Shown: in pieces, positions 26,773-35,941 of the stretch
Layout of the letters: each line of letters begins with the position of its first letter
Numbering within the stretch: position 1 is the stretch's first letter
Source of the DNA: an uncultured Clostridia bacterium
GTDB taxonomy: Bacteria; Bacillota; Clostridia; Lachnospirales; CAG-274
Reading direction: 5' to 3'
Assembly (NCBI GenBank): GCA_949948985.1
Contig: CATLIG010000001.1
Span: 62,001-126,000, forward strand
Length of the DNA stretch: 64,000 bases
Translations under genes and position numbers: made by a program
Notes under the pieces: model-generated
Database searches by the model: none
Seen by the model: only the letters and a program-made list of their open reading frames with translations
Told to the model about the DNA's origin: nothing

Positions 26773-27570
26773 TTATTTGTTGCCGTAAAACTTGTAAAAA
26801 TGATTTGTAGGGCCGTGACCTTTTCCTATTTCAAGGGAATGTTCAATAGCTCCGGTAATATATTCTTTAGCCAAAGATACTGAATCCGCCATATTAATTG
26901 ATAAAGCTAAATTCGAGGCAATAGCGGAAGATAACGTACAGCCTGTACCATGAGTATTTTTTGTATTTATTCTTTTTGACTTAAAACTGAAAAAATCCTT
27001 TCCGTCGAATAAAATATCCTCAGCGTCACCGATTGAGTGACCGCCTTTTATAAGAATATTTTTTGAACCCTTTTCACTGATAATACGGCAGGCTGTTTTC
27101 ATATCGTTAGTATTTTTAATTTCCATACCAGATATTTTTTCCGCCTCAGGAATATTGGGAGTAAGCAGAAAAGCAAGTGGCAAAACCTCTTTAATAAAAA
27201 ATCCGACAGAGTCCTCTTCCATAAGCGGGCAACCGTTTTTAGCGTACATAACCGGGTCAATTACGACATTTTCAGGCTTATACTGTTTAAGCTTTTCAGA
27301 AACCGTCGCCATACATTCAGGACTTGACAGCATACCGACTTTCACAGCGTCCGGCTCAATATCCTCAAATACAGCGTCAATCTGTTTTTTTATCATATCG
27401 GGAGTAATATTCTGAATGCCTATAACACGGCAGGTATTTTCAGCGACAACAGAAACAATAACACTCATACCAAACACACCGTGAGCGGAAAAAGTTTTAA
27501 GGTCAGCCTGAACTCCGGCACCTCCGCTACAGTCAGACCCCGCTATAGTCAATGCTTTTTTCAAAATCAT
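26773..27570 (-). CDS. thiD: Hydroxymethylpyrimidine (phosphate) kinase
   Basis: Phosphorylates HMP and then HMP-phosphate to the diphosphate used by ThiE. About 265 residues of ribokinase-like fold: the N-terminal ALTIAGSDCSGGAGVQADLKTF motif, a DPVMYAKNG strand and the C-terminal anion hole NTHGTGCTLSSA with the catalytic Asp/Cys region. The start is uncertain. ATG 27588 overlaps the end of dnaX without a ribosome site, ATG 27573 and ATG 27570 lie too close to AGAAAGG, and TTG 27564 has ideal spacing and gives the usual MKKALTIAGSD N-terminus. I list 27570 as a compromise. It is coupled to dnaX upstream and thiE downstream. Confidence 0.9.
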   Translation of the reverse strand: MILKKALTIAGSDCSGGAGVQADLKTFSAHGVFGMSVIVSVVAENTCRVIGIQNITPDMIKKQIDAVFEDIEPDAVKVGMLSSPECMATVSEKLKQYKPENVVIDPVMYAKNGCPLMEEDSVGFFIKEVLPLAFLLTPNIPEAEKISGMEIKNTNDMKTACRIISEKGSKNILIKGGHSIGDAEDILFDGKDFFSFKSKRINTKNTHGTGCTLSSAIASNLALSINMADSVSLAKEYITGAIEHSLEIGKGHGPTNHFYKFYGNK

Positions 27571-27578
27571 CATCCTTT

Positions 27579-29162
27579 CTAATCCCATATAACACCGTCA
27601 AGCTTTGAGTTTATTTCCTCCTCAATGTCAAATTCCGTCTGGACGTCTGTCATATCAAACTCATTGCACTTTTTATTAAACATATCCTCGGTCACAATAT
27701 TCAGCTCAAATTTTCTTTTGTACTTTTCCAAAAGCCTTTCCGATATGTCCTCTTTAATTCTTGAGATTCTTTCAAAAACACCTTTTGTACCGCATACTAT
27801 ATATAGCTTGTCGTCAAGTGTCTTTGGCTTGGCTTTCAGCAGAAAACTCCTGTCGGCGATTTTAAACGCCTCCGTAAAATTTCTCCACTGTCCTATAACC
27901 GTTTTTATGTTCTCTGATACGGCTTTAGGCTTAGGCTTAAATATATCCTGCTCTTTTTTTTGTTCAGGATATATTTTAGCCTCCTCCGTTTTTACTGAAA
28001 CAAAAGAACCCTGTTCAATCTTTTTACGCAAGCTTCGCATTTCCGATTTAAGCTGCTCAATGTTTTCACCGTCTATAGGATTACATAATTTAATACATTC
28101 CACCTCAAAAACAACCCTTGGATTTGCGGAATATTTTAAAGTTGTTTGTAAATTTGACAACTCATTTATAAGCTCAATTAAAAAGCTCCTGCCGACTTTT
28201 TTACCCTGCTTTTTGTACCTTTCAATATTTTCCTTTGAAAACTCAAGAGCGGAAGATTCTTCCGAAACAGACACTGAAATAATCACATTTCTGAAATGTG
28301 CTGTAAGGTCATTTGCGAACTGAACAATATCACGTCCGTCAGACGTAATTTTTTCAATAATTTCAAGACACTTTTCACCATTTTGTTCATACAGAGCGTC
28401 TGTCATATCAAAAAACACGCCTGTATCAACCGCTCCGCACACTTCCAGAACCTTGTCAAGTGTAATTTCCTCACCGAAATAAAATGATACGCATTGGTCT
28501 ATAATACTTAAAGCGTCACGCATAGCCCCGTCTGACACAGACGCTATGTAAAAAAGAGCATCGTCAGAAACAGAAACCCCCTCTTCTTTCATATATTTTT
28601 TCAAAGTTTCCTCAATTTTAACCGCCGAAATTCTTTTAAAATCAAATCTTTGGCATCTTGAAAGAATAGTAACAGGTATTTTCTGAGGGTCTGTAGTGGA
28701 AAGTATAAAAACAACGTGTGCCGGAGGTTCTTCAAGAGTTTTTAATAAAGCGTTGAAAGCACCGATAGAAAGCATATGCACCTCGTCTATAATATACACT
28801 TTAAATCTGGCGTTTGTAGGCGGATATTTCACCTCGTCCCTAATTTCCCTTATATTGTCGACTCCATTGTTGCTTGCCGCGTCTATCTCAATAACATTCA
28901 TATCAGAGCCGTCCTCAATACTTTTGCATGAATCGCATTTTCCGCAAGGCTGTCCGTTTTCCGGCGATTTACAATTAATAGCCTTGGCAAAAATTTTAGC
29001 CGTTGAGGTTTTTCCCGTACCTCTTGTTCCGCAAAACAAATAAGCGTGATTTATTCTGTCCGAATTAATTTGATTTCGCAAAGTTTTTACAATATGCTCC
29101 TGACCCACAAGCTTATCAAAATTTTTCGGACGCATTTTTCTGTAAAGAGCAATGTATCTCAA
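27579..29162 (-). CDS. dnaX: DNA polymerase III subunits gamma/tau
   Basis: ATPase of the clamp loader that opens and loads the sliding clamp. 527 residues from TTG 29162, which lies six bases after CGAGGTG; a GTG at 29171 has no ribosome site and the family normally begins close to YxALYRKxRP. AAA+ domain: Walker A GTRGTGKTS (K51), a zinc-binding Cys cluster (CGKCDSC), DEVHML (Walker B) and sensor motifs in LSTTDPQKIPVTILSRCQRFDF. Domain III (about 220-370) is the oligomerisation collar; the rest is a tau-like tail. As in Bacillus it lies just downstream of the SRP RNA, but the usual ybaB-recR partners are replaced by thiD-thiE. Confidence 0.95.
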   Translation of the reverse strand: MRYIALYRKMRPKNFDKLVGQEHIVKTLRNQINSDRINHAYLFCGTRGTGKTSTAKIFAKAINCKSPENGQPCGKCDSCKSIEDGSDMNVIEIDAASNNGVDNIREIRDEVKYPPTNARFKVYIIDEVHMLSIGAFNALLKTLEEPPAHVVFILSTTDPQKIPVTILSRCQRFDFKRISAVKIEETLKKYMKEEGVSVSDDALFYIASVSDGAMRDALSIIDQCVSFYFGEEITLDKVLEVCGAVDTGVFFDMTDALYEQNGEKCLEIIEKITSDGRDIVQFANDLTAHFRNVIISVSVSEESSALEFSKENIERYKKQGKKVGRSFLIELINELSNLQTTLKYSANPRVVFEVECIKLCNPIDGENIEQLKSEMRSLRKKIEQGSFVSVKTEEAKIYPEQKKEQDIFKPKPKAVSENIKTVIGQWRNFTEAFKIADRSFLLKAKPKTLDDKLYIVCGTKGVFERISRIKEDISERLLEKYKRKFELNIVTEDMFNKKCNEFDMTDVQTEFDIEEEINSKLDGVIWD

Positions 29163-29208
29163 AAAAGACACCTCGTTTCAAAATCCACAAAATTATTAAT
29201 TAAAACCT

Positions 29209-29396
29209 TAAAACCGCGGGACTCTGTCCCTTGACACATAACACAAAGCATTCACTTTGCCATTGAGATTTGAATTATCGGCAAATTTGACTTTTGCATT
29301 TTTTTAGTTTTTTAAAATTAAAAGTATGATTAAATTTAATTATTATCTCTTTTTTATATTTTCAATTTTAAAGTTTTTTGCCTTAAATTATCGGTA
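29209..29396 (+). repeat. Family A composite repeat between dnaX and the SRP RNA
   Basis: AAACCGCGGGACTCTGTCCC, then a module with CAAAGCATTCACTTTG and AATTATCGGCAAATTTGA, then the AT-rich module ending TTTTAAAGTTTTTTGCC. The terminal GC-rich hairpins of other copies are missing. Confidence 0.7.
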
Positions 29397-29411
29397 TATA
29401 AGTACTCCGCA

Positions 29412-29446
29412 CATAAAAAAGGCTTTTAGCGCCTGTCTAAAAGCTT
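29412..29446 (-). terminator. Intrinsic terminator of the SRP RNA gene
   Basis: On the minus strand GCTTTTAG-ACAGGCG-CTAAAAGC is followed by CTTTTTTAT, immediately beyond the 3' end of the RNA. Confidence 0.85.
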
Positions 29447-29455
29447 TTATAAAAT

Positions 29456-29732
29456 AAATCCCGTGAATCTGCTGTCGTCAGCTTTACCCCATACGTAACC
29501 AAAGAAAGAAAGCTCGGACCAAGCGCCCTTACGGCACACAAGAGTGTCCGCTTAGTGCTGCTTCCGTCAGGACCTGACACGGTTCACGAATTCCTGTTGC
29601 GTAAGACTCAGCCGTCAACACCCCTTTCAAAGGGCAGACTATGAAATAAAGAAGCCTAAAGCAGACGTCACCCTCCCTATAGCGGATTGAGAGTACAGGG
29701 CGCCGCTACCTCCCCGGCTATCACGAGAAACT
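29456..29732 (-). ncRNA. ffs: Signal recognition particle RNA, large bacterial type
   Basis: The RNA core of the signal recognition particle, which binds Ffh and directs membrane proteins to the translocon. The minus strand carries the hallmark domain IV apical region GTCAGGTCCTGACGGAAGCA, with the GGAA tetraloop and the asymmetric loop, plus the Alu-domain sequences GCCGGGGAGG and GTGCCGTAAGGG of Firmicutes-type RNAs. The ends pair: TCTCGTGA near 29728-29721 matches TCACGGGA at 29466-29459, giving a length of about 277 nt, close to the 271-nt B. subtilis scRNA. It lies directly upstream of dnaX, has a consensus promoter (29757-29785) and its own terminator. Confidence 0.95.
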
Positions 29733-29756
29733 TTATAACAAAAATTATCTTTATTA

Positions 29757-29785
29757 AGTATAACCCTTTAAATAAAAAATGTCAA
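29757..29785 (-). promoter_or_regulatory. Promoter of the SRP RNA
   Basis: On the minus strand TTGACA (29785-29780) and TATACT (29762-29757) are separated by 17 bp. The start would lie about 20 nt before the mature 5' end, implying processing. Confidence 0.8.
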
Positions 29786-29808
29786 CCATTTTCTTTCGTC
29801 AAAAAACA

Positions 29809-29920
29809 ATTAAATTTTCGCCGTAATACTCGCGGTGGTATTTCAAGAAAATTTAATAAAGCATATCGGAAAAAGATGTGCTTAGATAGCATTTTCTGTA
29901 TTTCCGAGAAAGTCTATTTC
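29809..29920 (+). repeat. Family C repeat, copy 1
   Basis: About 110 bp beginning ATTAAATTTTCGCCGTAATA, with inverted pairs AAATTTTC/GAAAATTT and TCGGAAA/TTTCCGA. It is roughly 90 percent identical by eye to 55362-55471, in the same orientation. Confidence 0.8.
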
Positions 29921-30037
29921 TTTGCCGTAAATTAAAATTTCAATAACCCCTATAAAGTATTTGCAAAAATCTCTGTTATATATTATAATAAACCTGTTCG
30001 GTACAGCGTCAGGAAAATTAAAATGCCTTTTATAATT

Positions 30038-30114
30038 TATAGTCAATCAACTTAAAAATAAGTAAGTTCGGCGGCTAAAAATCCTTTTTCTCATTTTCAA
30101 GTTGATTGACTATA
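30038..30114 (-). repeat. Family B palindromic repeat, 77 bp form, inverted
   Basis: Same ends as 13920-13996, but the core (GGCGGCTAAAAATCCTTTTT) is reversed. It lies 40 bp upstream of the radical SAM gene. Confidence 0.85.
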
Positions 30115-30154
30115 ATGCACTTAACGGACAAATCTTATTCAAGGAAAATATAGA

Positions 30155-31072
30155 ATGATACCATATATAACCTCAAATGATTTCTTTAAGAAGAAATTCG
30201 GCTGTAAAATAATCAAAATTCCTGTAAACGGCGGCTTTACCTGTCCCAACCGCGATGGCAGCAAAGGAACGGGAGGATGTATATTCTGCTCTGAGAAAGG
30301 CTCAGGTGATTTTCTTTGTTCAGCGGATATGCCGATAAAAATACAGTTCGAGAAAATGAAGTCAATAATGCATAAAAAATGGAAAAACGGAAAATATATG
30401 ATATATTTCCAGTCATTTACTAATACCTATGCCCCTGTTGAAAAACTTCGAAAACTTTATACAAACGCGCTTTCATTTAATAATGTTGTAGGATTATCCA
30501 TAGGAACACGTCCTGACTGTATAAACCAATCTGTATTAGCGCTTTTAAAAGAGCTGTCAGAAAAAACATATATAACAGTGGAACTTGGACTTCAGACATC
30601 AAATGAGAAAAGCGCCTTTTTTATAAATCGTCAATATAAAAACGAAGAATTTAAAAAAGCCGTAAAAATGTTAAATTCCGTAGGAATTGACGTTATTGCC
30701 CATATAATATTCGGGCTTCCCCATGAAACAAAAGATGATATGCTTAATTCAGTAAACTATGCGGTGGACTGCGGTATAAAAGGAATAAAAATACAATTGC
30801 TTCATATACTTAAAAATACAAGACTTGCTGAAATATATAAAAATGACCCTTTTAAAATACTGACTCTTGAAGAATACTGTGAGCTTGTTGTTTCAGCGGT
30901 ATCGGCTCTTCCTGAAAATATTGTTGTCCATAGAATAACGGGTGACGGGCCTAAAAAAATACTTATAGAGCCAAAATGGTCTGAAAATAAAAAGCTTGTA
31001 TTAAATACTCTGAATAAATATTTTACCGAAAAACAGGCGGTACTGAAAGGTTCGGTCAATGGCGTTGTATAA
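30155..31072 (+). CDS. Radical SAM protein, TIGR01212 (YtqA/YhcC) family
   Basis: 305 residues of a radical SAM enzyme that binds a [4Fe-4S] cluster and S-adenosylmethionine. The cluster Cys are C30, C42 and C45, in the widely spaced pattern TCPNRDG...GGCIFC that marks the TIGR01212 family rather than the usual CxxxCxxC. Also visible are VGLSIGTRPDCI, VELGLQTS and IAHIIFGLPHET (barrel strands with substrate or SAM contacts) and a C-terminal RITGDGPKK motif. The ribosome site is AAGGAAAA. The reaction is not established for this family, though an RNA-related role has been suggested. It stands alone between a family B repeat and a lipoprotein gene. Confidence 0.88.
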   Translation: MIPYITSNDFFKKKFGCKIIKIPVNGGFTCPNRDGSKGTGGCIFCSEKGSGDFLCSADMPIKIQFEKMKSIMHKKWKNGKYMIYFQSFTNTYAPVEKLRKLYTNALSFNNVVGLSIGTRPDCINQSVLALLKELSEKTYITVELGLQTSNEKSAFFINRQYKNEEFKKAVKMLNSVGIDVIAHIIFGLPHETKDDMLNSVNYAVDCGIKGIKIQLLHILKNTRLAEIYKNDPFKILTLEEYCELVVSAVSALPENIVVHRITGDGPKKILIEPKWSENKKLVLNTLNKYFTEKQAVLKGSVNGVV

Positions 31073-31150
31073 ACTATACGCCATAGAATAAAAACCTCGG
31101 TTTCCAATTTCTATAATTATCATAAACCCGGATATATAAGGAGGTACATT

Positions 31151-31963
31151 ATGAATAAATCAAAACTGCTCCCCCTCATAACGGCAATAATATTCTCATT
31201 TACAGGATGTAAAGACAGTCAAAATACCATTCAGCCGCAGGCGGAAACTCCCGCTTATTCAATAACCACAGAAACAATAACGGAAAAAATACCATCAGAT
31301 GATGACCCTGTATACACAATATCCTACACATATCCTGTAATAACCACTACGGCAAAAGATGACAAAACTATAAGCGTAATAAACGAAGCCCTGAAAAAAG
31401 AAGCATCGGATTATGTAAACGCTAAAAAAACAAGTGATGATGTAAAAAACGCGAAAAATATATATGAGCTTGCAAAGTCAGCCGGAAAAGAATTTTATAC
31501 TCATTCATCAACAGTAAATTATATTATGCAATATAACAAAAATAATATAGTGTCATTTTTAAAAGCTCACGAGGATTATACCGGAGGAACAAACCGGATT
31601 CACTATTCCGAGGGAATAACATTTAATCTTGAAACGGGAAATAAGTATGAGCTTTCCGATATATTCGGTGCTACCGACCAGACACTTAAAAAAATTCTTG
31701 TAAACGGATTTAAGACAGAAGCAGCTGATAATAAAGAAATATTTAAAGATAAAACTGACTTTACTGAAGATGATATAAATAAAAATATGAGTAATTTGAA
31801 CTGGTATTTATCGCCTGATGGAATAGTATTTTTCTTTAATCCAAACACAATAATACCCGGAGCAAATGAAATACTACAGTTCACATATGCCTATACAGGT
31901 GGTAATAAATTAATGTTTAAAGAAAATTTGTTTTCCAAAGAACCTTCTGTTAAACCTGACTAA
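31151..31963 (+). CDS. Lipoprotein with DUF4163/DUF3298 (RsiV/PdaC-like) domains
   Basis: 270 residues. AAGGAGGTACATT precedes the ATG. The signal peptide ends in the lipobox FTGC, followed by a Thr/Pro/Glu-rich linker, so the protein should be anchored outside the membrane. The folded part (about 50-265) has SYTYPVITTTAKDDKTISVINEAL, then the SFLKAHEDYTGGTNRIHY patch and FNLETGNKYELSDIF, which match DUF4163 and DUF3298 as found in the anti-sigma factor RsiV and the deacetylase PdaC. There is no deacetylase domain. In RsiV the same fold binds lysozyme; whether this protein does is unknown. It is followed by a strong terminator. Confidence 0.8.
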   Translation: MNKSKLLPLITAIIFSFTGCKDSQNTIQPQAETPAYSITTETITEKIPSDDDPVYTISYTYPVITTTAKDDKTISVINEALKKEASDYVNAKKTSDDVKNAKNIYELAKSAGKEFYTHSSTVNYIMQYNKNNIVSFLKAHEDYTGGTNRIHYSEGITFNLETGNKYELSDIFGATDQTLKKILVNGFKTEAADNKEIFKDKTDFTEDDINKNMSNLNWYLSPDGIVFFFNPNTIIPGANEILQFTYAYTGGNKLMFKENLFSKEPSVKPD

Positions 31964-31970
31964 ACCCTTA

Positions 31971-32020
31971 AATAAAAGAGGCTGACGCTTTAAATTTTAG
32001 TGCGTCAGCCTCTTTTATTT
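31971..32020. terminator. Bidirectional terminator after the lipoprotein gene
   Basis: AATAAAAGAGGCTGACGC (31971-31988) pairs with GCGTCAGCCTCTTTTATT (32002-32019). T-runs on both strands; on the minus strand it would end the hrcA-dnaJ transcript. Confidence 0.88.
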
Positions 32021-32050
32021 CACGGCATTAAAAAATATCTGCCGTAATCA

Positions 32051-32215
32051 TATAGTCAATCAACTTGAAAAATGAATAAGTTCGGCGGTTAAAAATTATT
32101 TTTCCTGCGTTATCGCCAGTCGGCATAGGAGAACGGCTATGCTTTTATTCCTCTGCCTTGTAAAAATAACTTTTATATCGCTTCCTTTTATCCATCTTCA
32201 AGTTGATTGATTATA
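32051..32215 (-). repeat. Family B repeat, 165 bp long form, abutting dnaJ
   Basis: Ends TATAGTCAATCAACTTGAAA and AAGTTGATTGATTATA enclose a longer core with GGCGGTTAAAAATTATTTTT and a CGGCATAGGAGAACGGCTATG segment. It ends 2 bp from the dnaJ stop codon. Confidence 0.82.
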
Positions 32216-32217
32216 AA

Positions 32218-33366
32218 TTACTCATTAAAAAAGTCCTTTACCTTTTCACCAAAACTTTTGCTTTTTTTTCCACCTGAGCTTTCTCCTGAGAATTCACGTA
32301 AAAGCTCTTTCTGCCTTTCGGTAAGTTTGGTAGGCACTTGTACTTTAAAAGTAACAATCTGGTCTCCTCTTGACTTGCTGTTTCTTACATTAAAAGCGCC
32401 TTTTCCTCTGAGTACGGCGGTATCGCCGGGCTGAGTTCCTGCTCTGACAGTATATTTTTCATAGCCGTCAATGGTAGGAATATCAATTTCATCTCCAAGA
32501 GCCGCCTGTACAAAAGAAATAGGTATATCAATATATATGTTATTTTCACGTCTGACAAAGCTTTTGTGTGGCCTTACGTAAATATTTACATATAAATCAC
32601 CGTTAGAACCGCCTTTGTCTCCCGCCTCGCCAAAACCGCTTTTTCTTATGCTTTGACCATTGTCAATTCCTTTAGGAATAGATATTTTAATATCTTTGTT
32701 TACTTTAACTTTACCTTTACCCTTGCATTTAGGACAAGGGTCTTTAATAATTTTACCCTCGCCGTGGCAGGCGGAACAAGTTCTTGTTGTCCTCATAGAA
32801 CCAAACATAGTTTGCTGAACAACGCTTTCTTGCCCAGAGCCGCCACATTTACGACAGTTTTCAGCAACTGTACCCACCTTTGCGCCCGTACCTTTGCAGG
32901 CGTCGCATTTTTCGGTAACGTTCAAAGAAATTTCCTTTTCCGTACCAAACATAGCCTCTTCAAAAGAAATTTGAATATTAGTCTGAACATCGGCACCTCT
33001 TCTTGGTCCGTTTCTTCTTCTGGAGCTTCCGCCGCCAAAAATATTGCCAAATCCCTCGCCGAAGAAATTTTCAAAAATATCACCCATATCCATTCCGCCT
33101 GAGAATCCACCGAACCCTCCTGCGCCGGCTCCGCCGTTTTCAAAAGCTGAATGACCATATCTGTCATAAGCCGCTCTTTTCTGGGAATCGCTTAATACCT
33201 CGTAAGCCTCTCCAGCTTCTTTAAATTTAGCCTCCGCCTCTTTATTGTTGGGATTAGCGTCAGGATGATACTTTTTCGCAAGCTTTCTGTACGCCTTTTT
33301 TATATCAGCGTCGCTTGCTCCTTTATCAACGCCTAAAACATCGTAATAATCTCGTTTATCCGCCAC
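32218..33366 (-). CDS. dnaJ: Chaperone protein DnaJ
   Basis: Co-chaperone that delivers unfolded proteins to DnaK and stimulates its ATPase. 382 residues: J domain (1-70) with H34-P35-D36, a Gly/Phe-rich linker (about 75-130), four CxxCxGxG zinc repeats ([32 protein letters not shown]; about 150-215) and the C-terminal client domain. It starts at GTG 33366, eight bases after AAAGGGGG; no in-frame ATG fits the family N-terminus. It is the last gene of hrcA-grpE-dnaK-dnaJ, separated from dnaK by 84 bp holding two hairpins. Confidence 0.97.
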   Translation of the reverse strand: MADKRDYYDVLGVDKGASDADIKKAYRKLAKKYHPDANPNNKEAEAKFKEAGEAYEVLSDSQKRAAYDRYGHSAFENGGAGAGGFGGFSGGMDMGDIFENFFGEGFGNIFGGGSSRRRNGPRRGADVQTNIQISFEEAMFGTEKEISLNVTEKCDACKGTGAKVGTVAENCRKCGGSGQESVVQQTMFGSMRTTRTCSACHGEGKIIKDPCPKCKGKGKVKVNKDIKISIPKGIDNGQSIRKSGFGEAGDKGGSNGDLYVNIYVRPHKSFVRRENNIYIDIPISFVQAALGDEIDIPTIDGYEKYTVRAGTQPGDTAVLRGKGAFNVRNSKSRGDQIVTFKVQVPTKLTERQKELLREFSGESSGGKKSKSFGEKVKDFFNE

Positions 33367-33387
33367 ATAGTCGCCCCCTTTTTCGCA

Positions 33388-33437
33388 GACCTGTCTCGGA
33401 CAAGTCTTGGGAAACGCTTTTTTAACAAGCGTTTCCC
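33388..33437 (-). other. Two hairpins in the dnaK-dnaJ spacer
   Basis: GGGAAACGCTT/AAGCGTTTCCC (33409-33437) and GACCTGTC/GACAAGTC (33388-33406) can form successive stems in the mRNA. Neither is followed by a T-run on the minus strand, so they look like processing or stability elements rather than a terminator. The second stem resembles part of repeat family A. Confidence 0.55.
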
Positions 33438-33450
33438 TACAGCGTCAATA

Positions 33451-35301
33451 TTACATATCTATTACGTCGTCGTTTCCGTTTTGATTATTCTGCGCTCCGC
33501 CGCTCATATCAGGACCAGCTCCCGCCTGAGGACCTGCCTGCTGATAAAGCCTTGTTGTAAAATCATTTACAACTTTTGACAAAGCTTCCGTAGCTGTTTT
33601 TAAAGTAGCCACGTCAGCGTCAGACATAGTATCAGAATTAAGTCCGTCGTTTACTTTTTTAAGGTTTTCAACCTCTCCCTGAATTTTGTTTTTATCCTCA
33701 TCTGTAATTTTGTCTTTAAGATTTTCGTCATTCAATAATTTTTCAGACTGGAATATTAAGCTGTCCGCTTCATTTTTAACATCAATAGCCTCTTTGCGTT
33801 TTTTATCCTGTTCAGCATATTGTTCCGCCTCTTTAACAGCTCTGTCAATTTCCTCATCGCTAAGATTTGTGCTTGATGTAATAGTAATATTTTGTTCTTT
33901 TCCCGTACCTAAATCCTTAGCGGAAACTTTTGTAATACCATTAGCGTCAATATCAAAAGAAACCTCAATCTGAGGAATTCCTCTTGGAGCCGGAGCGATA
34001 CCGTCAAGTCTGAACTGTCCTAATGATTTATTGTCTTTGGCTAAAGGTCTTTCACCCTGAACAATGTTTATATCAACCGCCGTCTGATTATCGGCATAAG
34101 TTGAGAAAATCTGTTTTTTGTTTGTAGGTATAGTAGTATTTCTCGGAATAAGTACAGTAGATACTCCTCCGGCAGTTTCAATACCCAGAGAAAGAGGAGT
34201 AACGTCAAGTAAGAGAATACTTCCCGCGCCCTCATCTCCGGCGAGTTTTCCTCCCTGAATAGATGCGCCTAAAGCAACGCACTCATCAGGATTAATACCT
34301 TTAAACGGCTCTTTTCCCGTAATTTTAGCTACCTCGTCCTGAACAGCGGGTATTCTTGTAGAACCGCCCACCAAAAGTACCTTGTCAAGCTCAGAGGCTG
34401 AAAGCTCAGCGTCTTCCAAAGCACTTCTTACAGGGCCTAAAGTAGCCTCAACAAGGTCGTGTGTAAGCTCATCGAATTTAGCTCTTGAAATAGTCACATC
34501 AAGATGCTTTGGACCGTCCTGATTCATCGTAATGAAAGGAAGATTAACATTTGTAGTAGTTGTTGTAGAGAGTTCTTTTTTAGCCTTTTCAGCGGCCTCT
34601 TTAAGACGCTGCATAGCCATTTTATCAGCGCTTAAATCCATATTTTCGGCTTTTTTAAATTCAGCCACAAGATAATCAATAATTCTTTGGTCAAAATCAT
34701 CTCCGCCTAAATGATTGTTTCCGCTTGTAGCCAAAACTTCAATAACGCCGTCGCCTATTTCTATAATAGAAACGTCAAAAGTACCTCCGCCTAAGTCGTA
34801 TACCATAATTTTTTGTTCTTTCTCATTGTCAAGACCATAAGCCAAAGCCGCCGCCGTAGGCTCATTTATAATACGCTTTACGTCAAGACCTGCGATTTTT
34901 CCAGCGTCCTTTGTCGCCTGTCTCTGACTGTCCGTAAAATACGCCGGAACAGTTATTACAGCCTCCTTTACGTCCTCTCCGATATATCCCTCTGCGTCTT
35001 TTTTAAGTTTCTGTAAAATCATAGCTGAAATTTCCTGCGGAGAATATTTTTTATCGTCATAGCTAAACTTGTAGTCAGAGCCCATATGACGTTTAATGGA
35101 AATAACAGTACCGTCAACGTTTGTAACCGCCTGACGTTTAGCCGTTTCACCAATAAGCCTTTCGCCTGTTTTGGTAAATCCAACAATAGACGGAGTAGTA
35201 CGCATACCCTCGCTGTTAGCGATAACAACAGGCTGACCGCCCTCCATAACAGCAACGCAAGAATTTGTAGTTCCTAAGTCAATACCAATAATTTTTCCCA
35301 T
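33451..35301 (-). CDS. dnaK: Chaperone protein DnaK (Hsp70)
   Basis: ATP-dependent chaperone that binds and releases hydrophobic stretches of client proteins. 616 residues, the normal Firmicutes length: nucleotide-binding domain (1-360) with [28 protein letters not shown] and [12 protein letters not shown], the interdomain [11 protein letters not shown] linker, substrate-binding domain (to about 510) and helical lid, ending in a Gly/Asn/Gln-rich tail that closes ...DDVIDM. The ribosome site is GGGAGGAAATAATA. It is transcribed from the CIRCE-controlled promoter with hrcA and grpE. Confidence 0.98.
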   Translation of the reverse strand: MGKIIGIDLGTTNSCVAVMEGGQPVVIANSEGMRTTPSIVGFTKTGERLIGETAKRQAVTNVDGTVISIKRHMGSDYKFSYDDKKYSPQEISAMILQKLKKDAEGYIGEDVKEAVITVPAYFTDSQRQATKDAGKIAGLDVKRIINEPTAAALAYGLDNEKEQKIMVYDLGGGTFDVSIIEIGDGVIEVLATSGNNHLGGDDFDQRIIDYLVAEFKKAENMDLSADKMAMQRLKEAAEKAKKELSTTTTTNVNLPFITMNQDGPKHLDVTISRAKFDELTHDLVEATLGPVRSALEDAELSASELDKVLLVGGSTRIPAVQDEVAKITGKEPFKGINPDECVALGASIQGGKLAGDEGAGSILLLDVTPLSLGIETAGGVSTVLIPRNTTIPTNKKQIFSTYADNQTAVDINIVQGERPLAKDNKSLGQFRLDGIAPAPRGIPQIEVSFDIDANGITKVSAKDLGTGKEQNITITSSTNLSDEEIDRAVKEAEQYAEQDKKRKEAIDVKNEADSLIFQSEKLLNDENLKDKITDEDKNKIQGEVENLKKVNDGLNSDTMSDADVATLKTATEALSKVVNDFTTRLYQQAGPQAGAGPDMSGGAQNNQNGNDDVIDM

Positions 35302-35338
35302 TATTATTTCCTCCCAAAAAATAGAATAATATATAAAA

Positions 35339-35911
35339 TTAATTAGCCACCTGTACCATACTTGGCCTTATTACCTTTTCACGGCATATATAGCCTTTCT
35401 GTAAAACAGAGGCAACTACGTTTTCGTCAAATTTGTCATCTTCAATATGCATTACGGCATTGTGTAGGTTAGGGTCAAAGGGCTGGCCTTGTGCCTCAAT
35501 CTCCTCAACTCCAAGAGAGCTTAATATCTCTGTAAACTGTTTTAAAACCATTTCAATGCCTTTGTAAAGACCCATTGACTTTTCTTCATCGGAAACGGAT
35601 AAAACAGCTCTTTCAAAATTATCAATAACAGGAATAAGTTTAAGTACACAATCCCTTACTCCATCATCGTACATACTCGCCTTTTCCTTTGAGGTGCGTT
35701 TTCTGAAATTGTCAAATTCGGCAAGAGTTCTTTGATATTTGTCAAGATAATCAGCGACCTTTTTTTCAAGCTCCGCTTTTTCGTCAATAACTTCTTCCTT
35801 AGGCTCTTCAGCCTCTTTAACTTCCTTTTCGTCAGTTTCTTTATTATCAGAAACAACTTCATCAGTATCGTTTTCCAAATCCATAGTTTCATCAGTTTCT
35901 TTTTCTTCCAT
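35339..35911 (-). CDS. grpE: GrpE nucleotide exchange factor
   Basis: Releases ADP from DnaK. About 190 residues: an acidic, charged N-terminal region that should form a long paired coiled coil, then [10 protein letters not shown]-type sequence ([14 protein letters not shown]) and the C-terminal beta domain with VIDNFERAV and [17 protein letters not shown] chose ATG 35911; GAAGGGAG lies 12 bases upstream, slightly far, and a TTG at 35914 or a GTG at 35941 (immediately after the hrcA stop) are alternatives. It sits between hrcA and dnaK in the heat-shock operon. Confidence 0.95.
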   Translation of the reverse strand: MEEKETDETMDLENDTDEVVSDNKETDEKEVKEAEEPKEEVIDEKAELEKKVADYLDKYQRTLAEFDNFRKRTSKEKASMYDDGVRDCVLKLIPVIDNFERAVLSVSDEEKSMGLYKGIEMVLKQFTEILSSLGVEEIEAQGQPFDPNLHNAVMHIEDDKFDENVVASVLQKGYICREKVIRPSMVQVAN

Positions 35912-35941
35912 CAAAATGTCATTCTCCCTTCTTTCAAACAC

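Noticed and set aside
27625-28323. 232-codon plus-strand ORF
   Set aside because: Lies wholly antisense to dnaX and has Ser/Phe/Leu composition typical of a shadow frame.
26693-29456. TPP riboswitch for thiE/thiD
   Set aside because: I looked for the THI-box core CTGAGA...ACCTGA.TG upstream of thiE, thiD and dnaX on the minus strand and did not see it.
29687-29935. 82-codon plus-strand ORF
   Set aside because: Covers the complement of the SRP RNA 5' region and its promoter and a repeat; not coding.
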